13,373 nt of DNA from Thermoplasmatota archaeon. Lineage in GTDB: Archaea > Thermoplasmatota > Penumbrarchaeia > Penumbrarchaeales > Penumbrarchaeaceae. The notes under the pieces were generated by a model that worked only from the letters and a program-made list of their open reading frames with translations, was not told the origin of the DNA and did no database searches. Made by a program: the position numbers and the translations under genes. The stretch is taken from positions 1 to 13,373 of the forward strand of contig JAUVCY010000016.1 of NCBI GenBank assembly GCA_030595585.1, read 5' to 3'. Below, piece by piece: positions 12,523 through 13,373 of the stretch (the stretch's first letter is position 1; each line of letters begins with the position of its first letter).

Positions 12523-13373
12523 ATGCAAGATAGTATCAACCTGGTCATCGTGGGCCACGTGGACCACGGAAAGTCAACGCTTATAGGAAGGCTCCTGTAC
12601 GATACGGGCAAGCTCTCACCCGAGAGGATCGCCGACCTCAAGGAGGTCTCGAAGAACACGGGAAAGGAGATGGAGTTCGCATACGTTATGGACCACCTGA
12701 AGGAGGAGAGAGAGCAGAACGTCACCATAGATACCGCCCAGACCTTCTTCTCCACGGATAAGAGGGAGTACGTCATCATCGACGCACCCGGCCACGTGGA
12801 GTTCACCAAGAACATGGTCACCGGCGCATCCCTTGCGGAGGTCGCCATACTCATAGTCTCGGCGAGGGAAGGGGTAGAGGAGCAGACGAGAAGGCACGCC
12901 TACATACTGGGCCTTCTCGGGCTCAAACAGGTCATAGTGGTCATCAACAAGATGGACACGGTGGAGTACTCCAATGGCCGCTTCAACGAGGTTAAGGAAC
13001 AGACCATATCCCACCTCTCCACCCTGGGGATCGAGCCGTCGTACATCGTACCCATCTCCGCAATAGAGGGGGACATGGTGGCAAAGAGAGGGGAGCACAT
13101 GGACTTCTACGAGGGGCCCACCATGCTTGAAGCGCTGGATACCTTCAAGGGCAGGGAGTCCAGGGACGACCTGCCCCTGAGGTTCCCCATCCAGGACGTC
13201 TACAAACACGACCCCAAGAGGATACTGGTAGGAAGGATCGAATCGGGAAAGCTGAAGGTGGGGGATAAGGTCCTCTTCTATCCATCCGAGAAGACCTCCA
13301 CCATCAAGACCGTGGAGATGTTCGAGCAGGAGGCCACAGAGGCCAGCGCGGGCATGTCCATCGGCATAACCAT
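12523..13373 (+). CDS. cysN: Sulfate adenylyltransferase large subunit (CysN), 3' end cut
   Basis: 283 full codons are visible; the gene runs off the window. A translational GTPase of the EF-1A/CysN class whose GTP hydrolysis drives APS synthesis by CysD. Motifs: G1 GHVDHGKST (11-19), switch I EEREQNVTIDTA (61-72), G3 DAPGH (87-91), G4 NKMD (142-145), G5 SA (179-180), then the second beta-barrel domain (from about 213: RDDLPLRFPIQDVY, GRIESGKLKVGDKV). QTRRH (121-125) and the cysD context favour CysN over elongation factor EF-1A. ATG 12523 is 13 nt after the cysD stop with GGGGTGA upstream, so the pair is co-translated. Whether an APS kinase (CysC) is fused or follows is outside the window. 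Confidence 0.92.
   Translation, partial: MQDSINLVIVGHVDHGKSTLIGRLLYDTGKLSPERIADLKEVSKNTGKEMEFAYVMDHLKEEREQNVTIDTAQTFFSTDKREYVIIDAPGHVEFTKNMVTGASLAEVAILIVSAREGVEEQTRRHAYILGLLGLKQVIVVINKMDTVEYSNGRFNEVKEQTISHLSTLGIEPSYIVPISAIEGDMVAKRGEHMDFYEGPTMLEALDTFKGRESRDDLPLRFPIQDVYKHDPKRILVGRIESGKLKVGDKVLFYPSEKTSTIKTVEMFEQEATEASAGMSIGIT

Noticed and set aside
11982..12854. Minus-strand frame of 290 codons across cysD-cysN
   Set aside because: Crosses two clearly coding genes and their ribosome site; shadow frame.
12523..13373. CysN frame as elongation factor EF-1A
   Set aside because: QTRRH after switch II and immediate co-transcription with cysD favour CysN.

Overview
The window looks archaeal, most plausibly a mesophilic euryarchaeote of the Thermoplasmatota type. 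Evidence: Shine-Dalgarno sites are GGTGA or GAGGTG; T/A-rich box A elements lie about 25 nt before predicted transcript starts; two genes appear leaderless with GTG starts; Arg is written mostly AGG/AGA; and CysN, tandem USP, retropepsin-like and ribbon-helix-helix (RHH) proteins are of archaeal style. The lineage is inference; there is no rRNA or other marker.

Layout. 1-1656: 3' part of a surface receptor (Ig-like modules, thrombospondin-3-like Ca repeats, one membrane span, cytoplasmic TIR). 1737-2376: an A/T-richer pair, a 57-aa protein and a retropepsin-like aspartyl protease. 2377-2588: non-coding, with a palindrome plus T9 tract and a possible relic of a minus-strand Cys-rich gene. 2589-4096: a 34-aa zinc ribbon, then a membrane-anchored zinc-ribbon protein whose outer domain resembles a metallopeptidase family but has lost HExxH. 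4088-6251, minus strand: a six-helix protein with a coiled-coil tail, overlapped by a membrane protein with a cytoplasmic C-terminal J domain. 6252-6454: divergent promoter region. 6455-8753: SLC13-type transporter, tandem USP protein, tiny ORF. 8883-9191: small GIY-YIG-like protein. 9204-10859, minus: A/T-richer secreted, membrane-anchored protein. 11000-11221, minus, and 11338-11700, plus: divergent related RHH proteins. 11712-13373: CysD and CysN (3' end outside the window).

How the genes fit together. The right end is a sulfate-activation locus: CysD and CysN together form ATP sulfurylase (sulfate + ATP to APS), and the RHH gene 11 bp upstream is a probable co-transcribed regulator. This CysD carries a CC...CxxC set resembling the iron-sulfur signature of APS reductases. 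The SLC13 transporter could supply an anion such as sulfate, but its substrate cannot be read from sequence. Much of the rest is envelope biology: four or five proteins combine an outward domain with a cytoplasmic signalling, chaperone or zinc module.

I see no tRNA, rRNA, CRISPR array, insertion sequence or replication origin. No stretch above 300 bases lacks a gene.
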